Numbered from the stretch's first letter, positions 9,484 through 15,696 are shown. The stretch: DNA of 15,805 nucleotides from an uncultured Granulicatella sp. (GCF_938030755.1 NZ_CALHIF010000047.1:1-15805); one strand, 5' to 3'. Notes: generated from the letters alone by a model not told the origin. Program-made: numbers and translations.

Positions 9484-9520
9484 ATTACTTCTCTCCCTTT
9501 TATTTTTTCTGACAGAAGTT

Positions 9521-9549
9521 ATCATACATCATTTTGACCTAAAATACAA
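9521..9549 (-). promoter_or_regulatory. Promoter of nrdH
   Basis: On the minus strand TTGTAT (9549-9544), 17-nt spacer, TATGAT (9526-9521). The -10 is a five-of-six match; the -35 is weak and lies wholly inside the proximal NrdR box (9544-9559), so bound repressor would block polymerase. Confidence 0.6.
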
Positions 9550-9559
9550 TATATAGTTC
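9544..9559. promoter_or_regulatory. NrdR box 1 (proximal)
   Basis: ATACAATATATAGTTC matches the published NrdR-box consensus acaCwAtATaTwGtgt throughout its core (C-A-A-T-A-T-A-T-A-G). It overlaps the -35 of the nrdH promoter. Its centre is 42 bp from the centre of box 2. Confidence 0.75.
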
Positions 9560-9585
9560 TTATGAAAATACAATATCCATTTTCA

Positions 9586-9601
9586 ACACAATATATAGTT
9601 T
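9586..9601. promoter_or_regulatory. NrdR box 2 (distal)
   Basis: ACACAATATATAGTTT fits the NrdR consensus at all but one position. The 42-bp spacing to box 1 equals four helical turns, in keeping with the tandem, same-face arrangement known for NrdR sites. A degenerate half-like copy (ATACAATATCCA) lies between them from 9568. The box sits just beyond the 3' end of the nuclease gene. Confidence 0.75.
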
Positions 9602-9611
9602 TTTTCACAAA

Positions 9612-10256
9612 TTACTTATAAACGCTGATATCATAACCTTTATTCGTTACATATCCCTCTTTTTCCCATATATTTTTCTTTTGTTTTTTTGCTTTCTTTT
9701 CAATTTCTTGGAATTGCTTTAATAAACTTGTATTGGGTTCATATGCATAACCGACTCTTGCAAGACCTTCTTCAATTAGAATATCTTGAAGTAACTTACC
9801 ATCCACATATACGTACATTAATGCACGGTCATACTTATCTGCATGATCTCCAACGTCAAAACTGCCTTCAATTTTCTTAGCCTTCTTTAATAATTCTTCT
9901 GTTCTTTCCTTAGCTTTATCAGCAAAGGGTTGAGCCTCTTTTCCTTCTTTAGCAGTTTCAGGCGCATCTACAATCAATAAGCGAACTTTGAACTCTTTCC
10001 CTTCATAACTCAGATGAAACGTATCTCCATCAGCTCCGTACACATATTTAAAAGGATACTTTTTCATGCTTTTAAAGAAATCAAAGTTCTTTCCCGTAAA
10101 AGAAGAACTAGACGTATTCTGAGAGGTTTTGGAAGAAGAATGAGCATTTGATTTATTTGTGTTTTTTTGCTCACCAAAAGCCTTATAAAGAGCAAATACG
10201 ATTATGATAATTATTGAAATAATAGTACTAATCAATTTCCATTGTTTTTGTGTCAT
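9612..10256 (-). CDS. Membrane-anchored thermonuclease (SNase-like) family nuclease
   Basis: A 214-residue protein with an N-terminal membrane anchor (about residues 8-24, nearly all Ile/Val), a Ser/Thr/Asn-rich linker (about 30-54) and a staphylococcal nuclease domain (about 65-205). Calcium-dependent active-site residues line up with the Staphylococcus enzyme: D76 and D78 (D19, D21), R92 (R35), D97 (D40), E100 (E43) and R144 (R87). The family cleaves DNA and RNA. With no clear signal peptidase site after the anchor, it probably stays tethered outside the membrane, where nutrient scavenging or degradation of extracellular DNA would be likely roles. I choose the ATG at 10256 (AAAGGAG, 7 nt spacing) over the GTG immediately before it. 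No promoter fits between the frr terminator and this gene, apart from a TATAAT at 10313-10308 that overlaps the frr stop and lacks a good -35. Confidence 0.9.
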   Translation of the reverse strand: MTQKQWKLISTIISIIIIIVFALYKAFGEQKNTNKSNAHSSSKTSQNTSSSSFTGKNFDFFKSMKKYPFKYVYGADGDTFHLSYEGKEFKVRLLIVDAPETAKEGKEAQPFADKAKERTEELLKKAKKIEGSFDVGDHADKYDRALMYVYVDGKLLQDILIEEGLARVGYAYEPNTSLLKQFQEIEKKAKKQKKNIWEKEGYVTNKGYDISVYK

Positions 10257-10276
10257 CACTCTACTCCTTTATAAAT

Positions 10277-10301
10277 AAAAAAGAGGCAAATGCCCCTTTT
10301 T
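10277..10301 (-). terminator. Intrinsic terminator after frr
   Basis: The minus strand forms AAAAAGGGGCA against TGCCTCTTTTT, an 11-bp stem with one G-U wobble, followed by more Ts. On the plus strand the same position is an A-C mismatch, so it is designed for leftward transcripts. It begins 8 nt after the frr stop codon. Confidence 0.82.
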
Positions 10302-10308
10302 ATTCAAA

Positions 10309-10869
10309 TTATACTTCTAAAAGTTCTTTCTCTTTAGTTGCAGCTAATTTGTCGATGTTTTTAACACTATCATCCGTTACTTTTTGGATGTCTTTTTCTA
10401 ATGTGTGTAATTCATCTTCTGTAATTTCTTTTGCTTTTTCAGCTTTCTTCGCTTGATCAATTGCATCACGACGAATATTACGTACGCTTACTTTTGCATT
10501 CTCAGCTTCTTTACCTACTTGTTTAGCAAGCTCTTTACGACGCTCTTCTGTTAATTGCGGAATAATTAAACGAATTACGGAACCATCACTTGTTGGCGTA
10601 ATTCCAATATCGCTCATTAAAATCGCACGTTCAATGTCATTTAATGAAGATTTGTCATAAGGAGTAATTAAAAGCATGCGAGCTTCAGGAACTGTAATTG
10701 AAGCTAATTGGTTTACGGGAGTTAATGCTCCGTAATATTCCACTTCTAGACGGTCTAAAAGACTTGCATTCGCGCGTCCAGCACGAATAGAACCTAACTC
10801 ACGTTGAAGTGCGTCTTCAGATTTTTTCATACGCTCTTTTGTATGAGCTAAAATTTCACTAGTTGACAT
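10309..10869 (-). CDS. frr: Ribosome recycling factor
   Basis: A 186-residue protein, standard length. It acts with EF-G to split the post-termination ribosome. The sequence is recognisable end to end: the N-terminal helix with LQRELGSIRAGRANASLLD, the bridging SITVPEARMLLITPYDKSS of domain II, then RLIIPQLTEERRKEL and the long C-terminal helices ending near KEKELLEV. The start ATG lies 3 nt after the pyrH stop, with AGGGGG inside the end of pyrH as its ribosome binding site, so the two genes are coupled. It is the last gene of the rpsB-tsf-pyrH-frr cluster, an order conserved across Firmicutes. Confidence 0.97.
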   Translation of the reverse strand: MSTSEILAHTKERMKKSEDALQRELGSIRAGRANASLLDRLEVEYYGALTPVNQLASITVPEARMLLITPYDKSSLNDIERAILMSDIGITPTSDGSVIRLIIPQLTEERRKELAKQVGKEAENAKVSVRNIRRDAIDQAKKAEKAKEITEDELHTLEKDIQKVTDDSVKNIDKLAATKEKELLEV

Positions 10870-10872
10870 ATC

Positions 10873-11595
10873 CTATTTCCCCCTAACAGTTGTACCAATG
10901 TTCTCCCCTAATACAACGCGTCTGATATTTCCCGGTTCATTTAAATTGAACACCACTAATGGAATATCATTATCCATCGAAAGTGAACTTGCAGTGGTAT
11001 CCATCACTTTTAATCCCTTTTGAATAACGTCCAAGTGTGTTAATTCATTATATTTTTTCGCATTTACGTCAATACGTGGGTCAGCACTGTAAACACCATC
11101 CACATTATTTTTCGCCATTAAGATTGCATCTGCTTCGATTTCTGCAGCTCGTAAAGCAGCGGCTGTATCTGTTGAGAAGTATGGATTCCCTGTACCACCG
11201 GCAAAAATAACTACACGTTCTTTTTCTAAGTGACGTACCGCTCTACGACGAATATAAGGCTCAGCAATTTGGCGCATGTCAATTGAAGTTTGAACACGAG
11301 TTGGAACACCTACGTTTTCTAAGGCATCTTGAAGCGAAAGAGCGTTCATTACAGTAGCTAACATTCCCATATAGTCTGCTTGAGCACGCTCCATACCAAC
11401 TTCTTCGCCAGTAATTCCACGCCAGATGTTACCACCGCCAACAACAATTGCGATTTCAACACCAAGATCATGAACCTCTTTTAATTCTTTAACAACTTCT
11501 TTAATCGTTGGTGGATTAATCCCGAAGCCTGCTTGGCCAGCTAAAGCCTCACCACTTAATTTTAAAACCACACGTTTATATTTTGGTTCAACCAT
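10873..11595 (-). CDS. pyrH: Uridylate kinase (UMP kinase)
   Basis: A 240-residue amino-acid-kinase-fold enzyme that phosphorylates UMP to UDP, the entry to UTP, CTP and pyrimidine deoxynucleotides. It shows the N-terminal LKLSGEALAG phosphate-binding strand-loop, GGGNIWRG, the FAGGTGNPYFSTDTAAALRA UMP/catalytic region and AKNNVDGVYSADPR. Length is typical. The ATG has AAGGAG 8 nt upstream. The gap to tsf is almost filled by a terminator hairpin whose U-tract ends 9 nt before the ribosome binding site, so no promoter fits there and expression must depend on read-through from tsf or a promoter inside tsf. In Bacillus the enzyme is itself activated by GTP and inhibited by UTP, which could supply the fine control. 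Confidence 0.97.
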   Translation of the reverse strand: MVEPKYKRVVLKLSGEALAGQAGFGINPPTIKEVVKELKEVHDLGVEIAIVVGGGNIWRGITGEEVGMERAQADYMGMLATVMNALSLQDALENVGVPTRVQTSIDMRQIAEPYIRRRAVRHLEKERVVIFAGGTGNPYFSTDTAAALRAAEIEADAILMAKNNVDGVYSADPRIDVNAKKYNELTHLDVIQKGLKVMDTTASSLSMDNDIPLVVFNLNEPGNIRRVVLGENIGTTVRGK

Positions 11596-11618
11596 TGCTT
11601 TGTCTCCTTAATCTTTAT

Positions 11619-11658
11619 AAAAAAAGGGAATAGCGGGTAGTGGACTACCATATTCCCT
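11619..11658 (-). terminator. Terminator/attenuator between tsf and pyrH
   Basis: Outer arms 11625-11632 and 11651-11658 (8 bp), a small internal loop, and inner arms 11636-11641 and 11644-11649 form a long hairpin. On the minus strand seven Ts follow at once (11625-11619). It begins 15 nt after the tsf stop and must be partly leaky for pyrH-frr to be expressed. Confidence 0.82.
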
Positions 11659-11672
11659 ATCTTCAACAATAA

Positions 11673-12554
11673 TTATTTTCTAACTTGTCCCATTACTTCT
11701 TCAGCGAAGTTATCAACACGTTTTTCTAAACCTTCACCAACTTCATAACGGTGGAATAATTTAACTTTTCCGCCTTTAGAAGCAACGAATTTAGAAACTG
11801 TTTGATCTGGATCTTTAACAAATGGTTGATCGTTTAAGCTGATTTCAGCTAAGAATTTATTTAAACGTCCAGCGATCATTTTTTCTACGATGTTAGCTGG
11901 TTTGCCTTCGTTTAATGCTTGTTCAGTAAGAACTTTCTTTTCATGTTCTAATTCTTCTTCAGAAACTTGTGAACGGTCAATATATTTAGGGTTGATTGCA
12001 GCGATATGCATTGAAACATCTTTAGCTGCTGTTTCATCAGTTGTACCTTCCACAACTGTTAACACACCAATACGTCCGCCCATGTGTAAGTATGCACCAA
12101 AAGCATCTGCATCAGATTTTTCAACGATTTCAAAACGACGTAAAGTGATTTTTTCACCGATAACTGTAGTAGCTTCAGCAATCACATCAGAAATTTTTCC
12201 GTTTGGAGTTTCAACTTCAAGAGCTTCCTCTAATGTAGCAGGGTTTGCTTTTAAGATTGCTTCAGAAACTTCTTTAACTAATGCTTGGAATTTGTCGTTT
12301 TTAGCAACGAAGTCAGTTTCAGCATTTACTTCTAAGATAACTGCGCGGTTTCCTTCTACTAATACATTAGTAATCCCTTCAGCAGCGATACGATCTGCTT
12401 TTTTAGCAGCTTTTGCCAATCCTGCTTCACGTAAGAAATCAACTGCTTTGTCGATATCTCCTTCAACTTGAACTAATGCTTTTTTAGCATCCATCATACC
12501 TACGCCAGTCATATCGCGTAATTGTTTTACTAATTGAGCTGTAACTTGAGCCAT
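11673..12554 (-). CDS. tsf: Translation elongation factor Ts
   Basis: A 293-residue guanine nucleotide exchange factor for EF-Tu. The N-terminal UBA-like domain (residues 3-40) holds QLRDMTGVGMMDAKKAL, and the core carries the diagnostic NAETDFVAKND motif that inserts next to the EF-Tu nucleotide site. The later halves of the core domain (HIAAINPKYI and the YEVGEGLEKR end) are typical of Firmicute EF-Ts. The start is the ATG at 12554, eight nt after AGGAGG; a TTG two codons upstream is possible but closer to the binding site and not needed. It lies between two hairpin terminators, one after rpsB and one before pyrH, so the four-gene cluster is likely transcribed with stepwise loss. Confidence 0.97.
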   Translation of the reverse strand: MAQVTAQLVKQLRDMTGVGMMDAKKALVQVEGDIDKAVDFLREAGLAKAAKKADRIAAEGITNVLVEGNRAVILEVNAETDFVAKNDKFQALVKEVSEAILKANPATLEEALEVETPNGKISDVIAEATTVIGEKITLRRFEIVEKSDADAFGAYLHMGGRIGVLTVVEGTTDETAAKDVSMHIAAINPKYIDRSQVSEEELEHEKKVLTEQALNEGKPANIVEKMIAGRLNKFLAEISLNDQPFVKDPDQTVSKFVASKGGKVKLFHRYEVGEGLEKRVDNFAEEVMGQVRK

Positions 12555-12600
12555 TCTCAATTCCTCCTATAAATTGCTTTAAAATTTTTATGAACTTTTT

Positions 12601-12657
12601 AAAAAAAGCTGTTTGAATTGAAAAGTCTATTTCGCCTCTTTCTGATTCAAACAGCTT
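12601..12657 (-). terminator. Terminator between rpsB and tsf, long loop
   Basis: A perfect 13-bp stem (12645-12657 with 12606-12618) encloses a 26-nt loop that can partly fold (GAAA with TTTC). On the minus strand the stem runs into TTTTTTT (12607-12601). It starts 12 nt after the rpsB stop codon. The large loop is unusual for an intrinsic terminator. I see no good tsf promoter after it. Confidence 0.78.
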
Positions 12658-12669
12658 AACAGTTAGTGA

Positions 12670-13440
12670 TTATTCAGCGTTGTCGCCTTCAACTAATTTT
12701 TCGATATCTTCTAATGAAGTATCTTTATCTAAGTCTTCAACGTCTACTGCTACGTCTTCACCTTGGTTACCTTCGATGAATGCATCAGCCATTTTAGCAA
12801 CGATTAATTTAACCGCGCGGATAGCATCATCATTTGATGGAATAACAACATCAATTTCATCTGGGTCACAGTTTGTGTCAACCATAGCAACGATTGGAAT
12901 GTTTAATTTGTGAGCTTCTTGAACTGCAATGCGTTCTTTACGAGGGTCAACGATAAACATTACATCAGGAATGCGTGGCATATCTTTAATACCACCTAAG
13001 TATTTTTCAAGTTTGTCTAATTCTTTTAATAGAATACCAACTTCTTTTTTAGGTAATACTTCGAAAGTGCCGTCTTCTTGCATTTCTTTGATTTTTTTCA
13101 AACGTTTGATACGTGTTTGGATTGTATCCCAGTTCGTTAAAGTACCACCTAACCAACGATGGTTAACGTAGTATTGACCTGAACGGATTGCTTCGTCTTT
13201 AACAGCATCTTGTGCTTGTTTTTTAGTACCAACGAATAATGCAATACCACCGTTTTCAGCAACTTCATGCATATAGTTGTATGCATCGTCCACTAATTTA
13301 ACAGTTTTTTGTAGGTCGATGATATAGATACCATTTCTTTCTGTGAAGATGTATCTCTTCATCTTAGGGTTCCAGCGACGTGTTTGGTGACCGAAATGTA
13401 CACCAGCTTCTAACAATTGTTTCATTGAAATAACTGCCAT
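12670..13440 (-). CDS. rpsB: 30S ribosomal protein S2
   Basis: A 256-residue small-subunit protein that binds 16S rRNA between head and body and helps recruit S1 and mRNA. The S2 family hallmarks are clear: MKQLLEAGVHFGHQTRRWNPKM at the start, the NGIYIIDLQKT stretch, VGTKKQAQ, VNHRWLGGTLTN, and the PIVAMVDTNCDPD motif. An acidic tail (VDVEDLDKD...EGDNAE) follows, as in many Bacilli. The ATG lies 9 nt after GGAGG. A second Shine-Dalgarno-like sequence (GGGGAGGA) is 21-22 nt further upstream. First gene of the cluster; the leader of about 120 nt and the downstream terminator suggest it is regulated separately from the genes that follow. Confidence 0.98.
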   Translation of the reverse strand: MAVISMKQLLEAGVHFGHQTRRWNPKMKRYIFTERNGIYIIDLQKTVKLVDDAYNYMHEVAENGGIALFVGTKKQAQDAVKDEAIRSGQYYVNHRWLGGTLTNWDTIQTRIKRLKKIKEMQEDGTFEVLPKKEVGILLKELDKLEKYLGGIKDMPRIPDVMFIVDPRKERIAVQEAHKLNIPIVAMVDTNCDPDEIDVVIPSNDDAIRAVKLIVAKMADAFIEGNQGEDVAVDVEDLDKDTSLEDIEKLVEGDNAE

Positions 13441-13561
13441 TTTTGTTTTCCTCCAATTTGGTTTTTATTTTCCTCCCCAATTTTCAGCGATAAGACCTCT
13501 TCTAAAAGAAGCACCAATCTTAACATCCAATTAGGTGTGAATTCTTTTGGTTTTTACACCA
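13441..13561 (-). promoter_or_regulatory. rpsB 5' leader, possible S2 autoregulatory region
   Basis: The predicted start site leaves a leader of about 120 nt. On the minus strand GGTGT (13560-13556) can pair with ACACC (13538-13534), and the same CACC can instead pair with GGTG (13515-13512), so two helices compete. A small hairpin of 5 bp lies at 13499-13511. Two near-identical words, AATTGGGGAGGAAAA and AATTGGAGGAAAA, end the leader, the second being the real ribosome binding site. Ribosomal protein leaders are often feedback targets; a role here is inferred only. Confidence 0.4.
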
Positions 13562-13567
13562 TCAATG

Positions 13568-13596
13568 ATTGTACATGATAAACCGTTTGAATGCAA
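13568..13596 (-). promoter_or_regulatory. Promoter of the rpsB operon
   Basis: On the minus strand TTGCAT (13596-13591), 17-nt spacer, TACAAT (13573-13568). The -10 is a five-of-six match and the spacing is optimal. Transcription would start near 13561. No terminator separates it from the upstream membrane protein gene. Confidence 0.65.
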
Positions 13597-13627
13597 GGAA
13601 ATTCTATTGTTTTTTATACATATATCA

Positions 13628-14803
13628 TCACTCTTTTCCTTTAATAGTATCTTTTTCAAAATGCCCAATCCCATCTTCTACCACGAAAGTACTAATAATA
13701 TCCTGTGTCTTTCCGTTTACCAATAGACTTCCACTGAATTTATAAATCCCGTCAACAAAGCTTCCTTTAGGCATAGAGGTTAGTTTTTCTTTAAAATAAT
13801 CTAATGAACTACTCTGACGATCATCTAATTTTGAATTTAAATCTGAATAAAAGATTAACTCTGTATCCATATAAACAAGTTTAGAGTTCATTAATTCTAC
13901 TGGGTCTATATTATAGAAACCTGCAGCATCCGTATCTCCATTCTCACGATTTGAAATTGCCTTAGATAAAAGAACGCTATATAATTTCCCCTTATTAGTA
14001 GGCACTAACTCTGATAATCTCTTCTCAAAAAGGTTAACTCCTAAAGCTTCATGAACGGTTTCCTTAAATTTCATTACTAAGCTTTTTGTTTTTCCATTCT
14101 CGCGATACAAATCAAATAAAAAATGAAAATGTCTGTAATTTATTTGATTGAAGAGAGTCTTCTCCTCTTCGGAAAGGTAATTTTGAATGAAATCAAGCTT
14201 ATCCTCTTTGTATTCATTTTCATAACGATTTAAATCTTTTTCAACAGCTGTAAGGTTTTTTGTTAAGTTAGTACCATCTGATAACTTTTCCTCATATGTG
14301 ATTTTTGTCAAAGTTTCTCCATTTGGCTCAATTACATGCTTTTTCTCTTTAATAGTAACTGATCCTTTTAGCCCAATCTCTTTAAATGATTGTTGTAGAC
14401 TTCCCCGTGCATAAGAAATCGAGGCAAATCTATTTTGAAAAAGAGTGACATTAGAGAAAAGAATTAAAAGAATCCCAAAAAATACACTTAGTTTTGCAAT
14501 AGACTTATAATCTCTACTTATTTTTACTTTTTGTACTAGACCAATGATGAATATGACCGAATAAACAAGACAGATACCCGCCGTAATCTCAAAATGAGAA
14601 ATATAGTTGACTAGAAATAACTCGCCGGTAAAAATACCCGATAACTGTAACAATAAACCAATCAACGCCAACCCTAGTTGAATCGAACTAAAAAATCGCA
14701 TTTCCCTACTCTCGTTAAAATCAGAATGAATCTTCATTTGGTCACGTAGTAAAAAGAAATTACCGAAAAAGATAATAAGAAAATATAAGCTAAAAAAGCG
14801 CAA
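13628..14803 (-). CDS. Unrecognised membrane protein with a large C-terminal domain
   Basis: I do not recognise this 391-residue protein. It has up to four membrane segments at about residues 4-20, 40-60, 67-93 and 105-122, followed by about 270 soluble residues rich in Lys, Glu and Asn. The loop between segments three and four is strongly positive (KVKISRDYKS), so by the positive-inside rule the large domain should face outward. It has a long charged, partly helical middle (about 175-260) and no cysteine beyond the membrane part. The start is uncertain. The open frame begins with a TTG at 14803 directly after an in-frame stop and without a ribosome binding site; the ATG at 14701 (residue 35) follows GAGAGTAGGG and would remove the first segment. 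It is divergent from the LytTR regulator and might be its target or partner, but nothing in the sequence proves that. Confidence 0.7.
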   Translation of the reverse strand: MRFFSLYFLIIFFGNFFLLRDQMKIHSDFNESREMRFFSSIQLGLALIGLLLQLSGIFTGELFLVNYISHFEITAGICLVYSVIFIIGLVQKVKISRDYKSIAKLSVFFGILLILFSNVTLFQNRFASISYARGSLQQSFKEIGLKGSVTIKEKKHVIEPNGETLTKITYEEKLSDGTNLTKNLTAVEKDLNRYENEYKEDKLDFIQNYLSEEEKTLFNQINYRHFHFLFDLYRENGKTKSLVMKFKETVHEALGVNLFEKRLSELVPTNKGKLYSVLLSKAISNRENGDTDAAGFYNIDPVELMNSKLVYMDTELIFYSDLNSKLDDRQSSSLDYFKEKLTSMPKGSFVDGIYKFSGSLLVNGKTQDIISTFVVEDGIGHFEKDTIKGKE

Positions 14804-14815
14804 TTATCTTAAAAT

Positions 14816-14844
14816 AGCATAAGTTGTGGCATCGCTACGAACAA
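14816..14844 (-). promoter_or_regulatory. Weak candidate promoter for the 13628-14803 gene
   Basis: Minus strand TTGTTC (14844-14839), 17-nt spacer, TATGCT (14821-14816). If used, transcription would start near 14809, making a TTG start at 14803 almost leaderless and favouring the internal ATG at 14701. Confidence 0.3.
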
Positions 14845-14846
14845 AT

Positions 14847-14858
14847 TCAATATATTGA
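14847..14858. promoter_or_regulatory. Palindrome in the divergent intergenic region
   Basis: TCAATATATTGA is a perfect 12-bp palindrome lying between the divergent membrane protein and LytTR genes, just upstream of the candidate leftward promoter. A second short palindromic pair (TCGA-N6-TCGA, 14867-14880) follows. A dimeric repressor could bind, but such AT-rich palindromes also arise by chance. Confidence 0.3.
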
Positions 14859-14972
14859 TTTTGAGGTCGAAAAAAGTCGATTTACTTTTAGTGTCTGTAA
14901 GGTTAATATTAAGCCACCAGCCACCCCTGGTTGTAAATGTGTGTTATTTCATATCGTAAGAAGGAGCAAATT

Positions 14973-15407
14973 ATGTATAAAGAGAACACAGACACAATAT
15001 CAATTATCACTGGGTCGACATGCGCGCAAGTTGCTATTGATGACATCGAATTTATAGATAGGGAAGGAAAGTCTCTTCTAATTTATACGTCATCATACAT
15101 ATACAAAACTTTCGCCAAAATTGATGATATCGCTTATCCATTGATAGGCAGGTCGTTTTTTAGACCTCTTGTTGGCCTAATTATTAACTTCGATAAAGTA
15201 AGAAAAATTGACAAATACGAAATCGAATTTGAATCTGGAAGGAAGATAGGTATAGGAAGAAACAATCACTCTAAGATTAGAAGGGCGTATAAGAAATATC
15301 TATTTAGATATCCGCCATATGTAACTGTGGATTGGGAGAGCAAGCCACACGCGACAATTAACTCACTTTGGGAAGATGAAGTAAAATACAAAGGGAAAAA
15401 TCATTAA
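14973..15407 (+). CDS. Standalone LytTR-family DNA-binding regulator
   Basis: A 144-residue protein consisting of little more than a LytTR domain. LytTR domains bind DNA through beta strands and usually sit behind a response-regulator receiver domain; here there is none, so phosphorylation by a histidine kinase is not expected. Family features: DIEFIDREGKSLLIYTSS near residues 24-41, SFFRPLVGLIINFDKVRKID (the FxRxHRSyiVNlxxI equivalent), then YEIEFESGRKIGIGRNNHSKIRRAYKKYLF at the end of the domain. A tail of about 35 residues with RYPPYVTVDW follows. The start ATG is 6 nt after AGAAGGAG; an earlier GTG-type start at 14937 has no binding site. Standalone LytTR regulators in streptococci (HdrR, BrsR) are paired with membrane inhibitors and control competence or bacteriocins. 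No such small partner follows here, though a membrane protein is divergent. The gene ends in inverted-repeat DNA. Confidence 0.82.
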   Translation: MYKENTDTISIITGSTCAQVAIDDIEFIDREGKSLLIYTSSYIYKTFAKIDDIAYPLIGRSFFRPLVGLIINFDKVRKIDKYEIEFESGRKIGIGRNNHSKIRRAYKKYLFRYPPYVTVDWESKPHATINSLWEDEVKYKGKNH

Positions 15408-15416
15408 GTGAGTTAA
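15358..15416. repeat. 11-bp inverted repeat spanning the LytTR stop codon
   Basis: TTAACTCACTT (15358-15368) and AAGTGAGTTAA (15406-15416) are perfect reverse complements separated by 37 nt. The right arm overlaps the stop codon. No U-tract follows, so it is not a normal terminator. Confidence 0.7.
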
Positions 15417-15454
15417 ATGCATTAAAAGTCTGCACTATTTTAGTGTGAGTTAAA
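15408..15454 (+). repeat. Direct repeat of GTGAGTTAAA
   Basis: GTGAGTTAAA occurs at 15408-15417 and again at 15445-15454, 37 nt apart, flanking the left arm of the larger inverted repeat. Nine bases of the same word also occur inverted at 15358-15366. Looser AGTGTRA-type words continue at 15470, 15510 and 15612. Confidence 0.6.
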
Positions 15455-15678
15455 GAAGGAAAATAAAATAGTGTAAATAAATATATAGTATCTATGTAAT
15501 TGTAAAAAAAGTGTGAATGAAAGATTGAATGATAAAAATGTCGTGCTATAAATGATATAAAACAGTGTTTTATTGATACACTTAAAGAAAAAGAGCTAGT
15601 AAAATAAGAAAAGTGTAAATAATATAATTACAAAATTGATACTACTTATAAAATTGAAATCTAATAATAAAAGGAAAA

Positions 15679-15696
15679 GGTTGCTAACCAGGGGTT
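15679..15696. promoter_or_regulatory. GGTT-N3-AACC-N3-GGTT operator-like motif
   Basis: Three alternating half-sites, 7 bp apart, make two overlapping palindromes (GGTTGCTAACC and AACCAGGGGTT). The last half-site shares its TT with the -35 TTGACA at 15695. The position suits a repressor or activator site for this promoter. Confidence 0.4.

Noticed and set aside
9484..9525. 14-codon upstream extension of nrdH
   Set aside because: Overlaps the -10 region and contains the ribosome binding site of the internal ATG; NrdH proteins are normally about 75-80 residues.
11890..12471. 193-codon open frame on the plus strand inside tsf
   Set aside because: It is the antisense shadow of a well-conserved gene with strong codon bias; no ribosome binding site and no protein family likeness.
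15564..15582. AGTGT...ACACT hairpin as a terminator for the LytTR gene
   Set aside because: Only 5 bp with a 9-nt loop and no U-tract; too weak to support.
15530..15600. Possible bacteriocin-like or other short peptide genes in the AT-rich region
   Set aside because: All frames are broken by stops within a few codons; nothing resembling a double-glycine leader is present.
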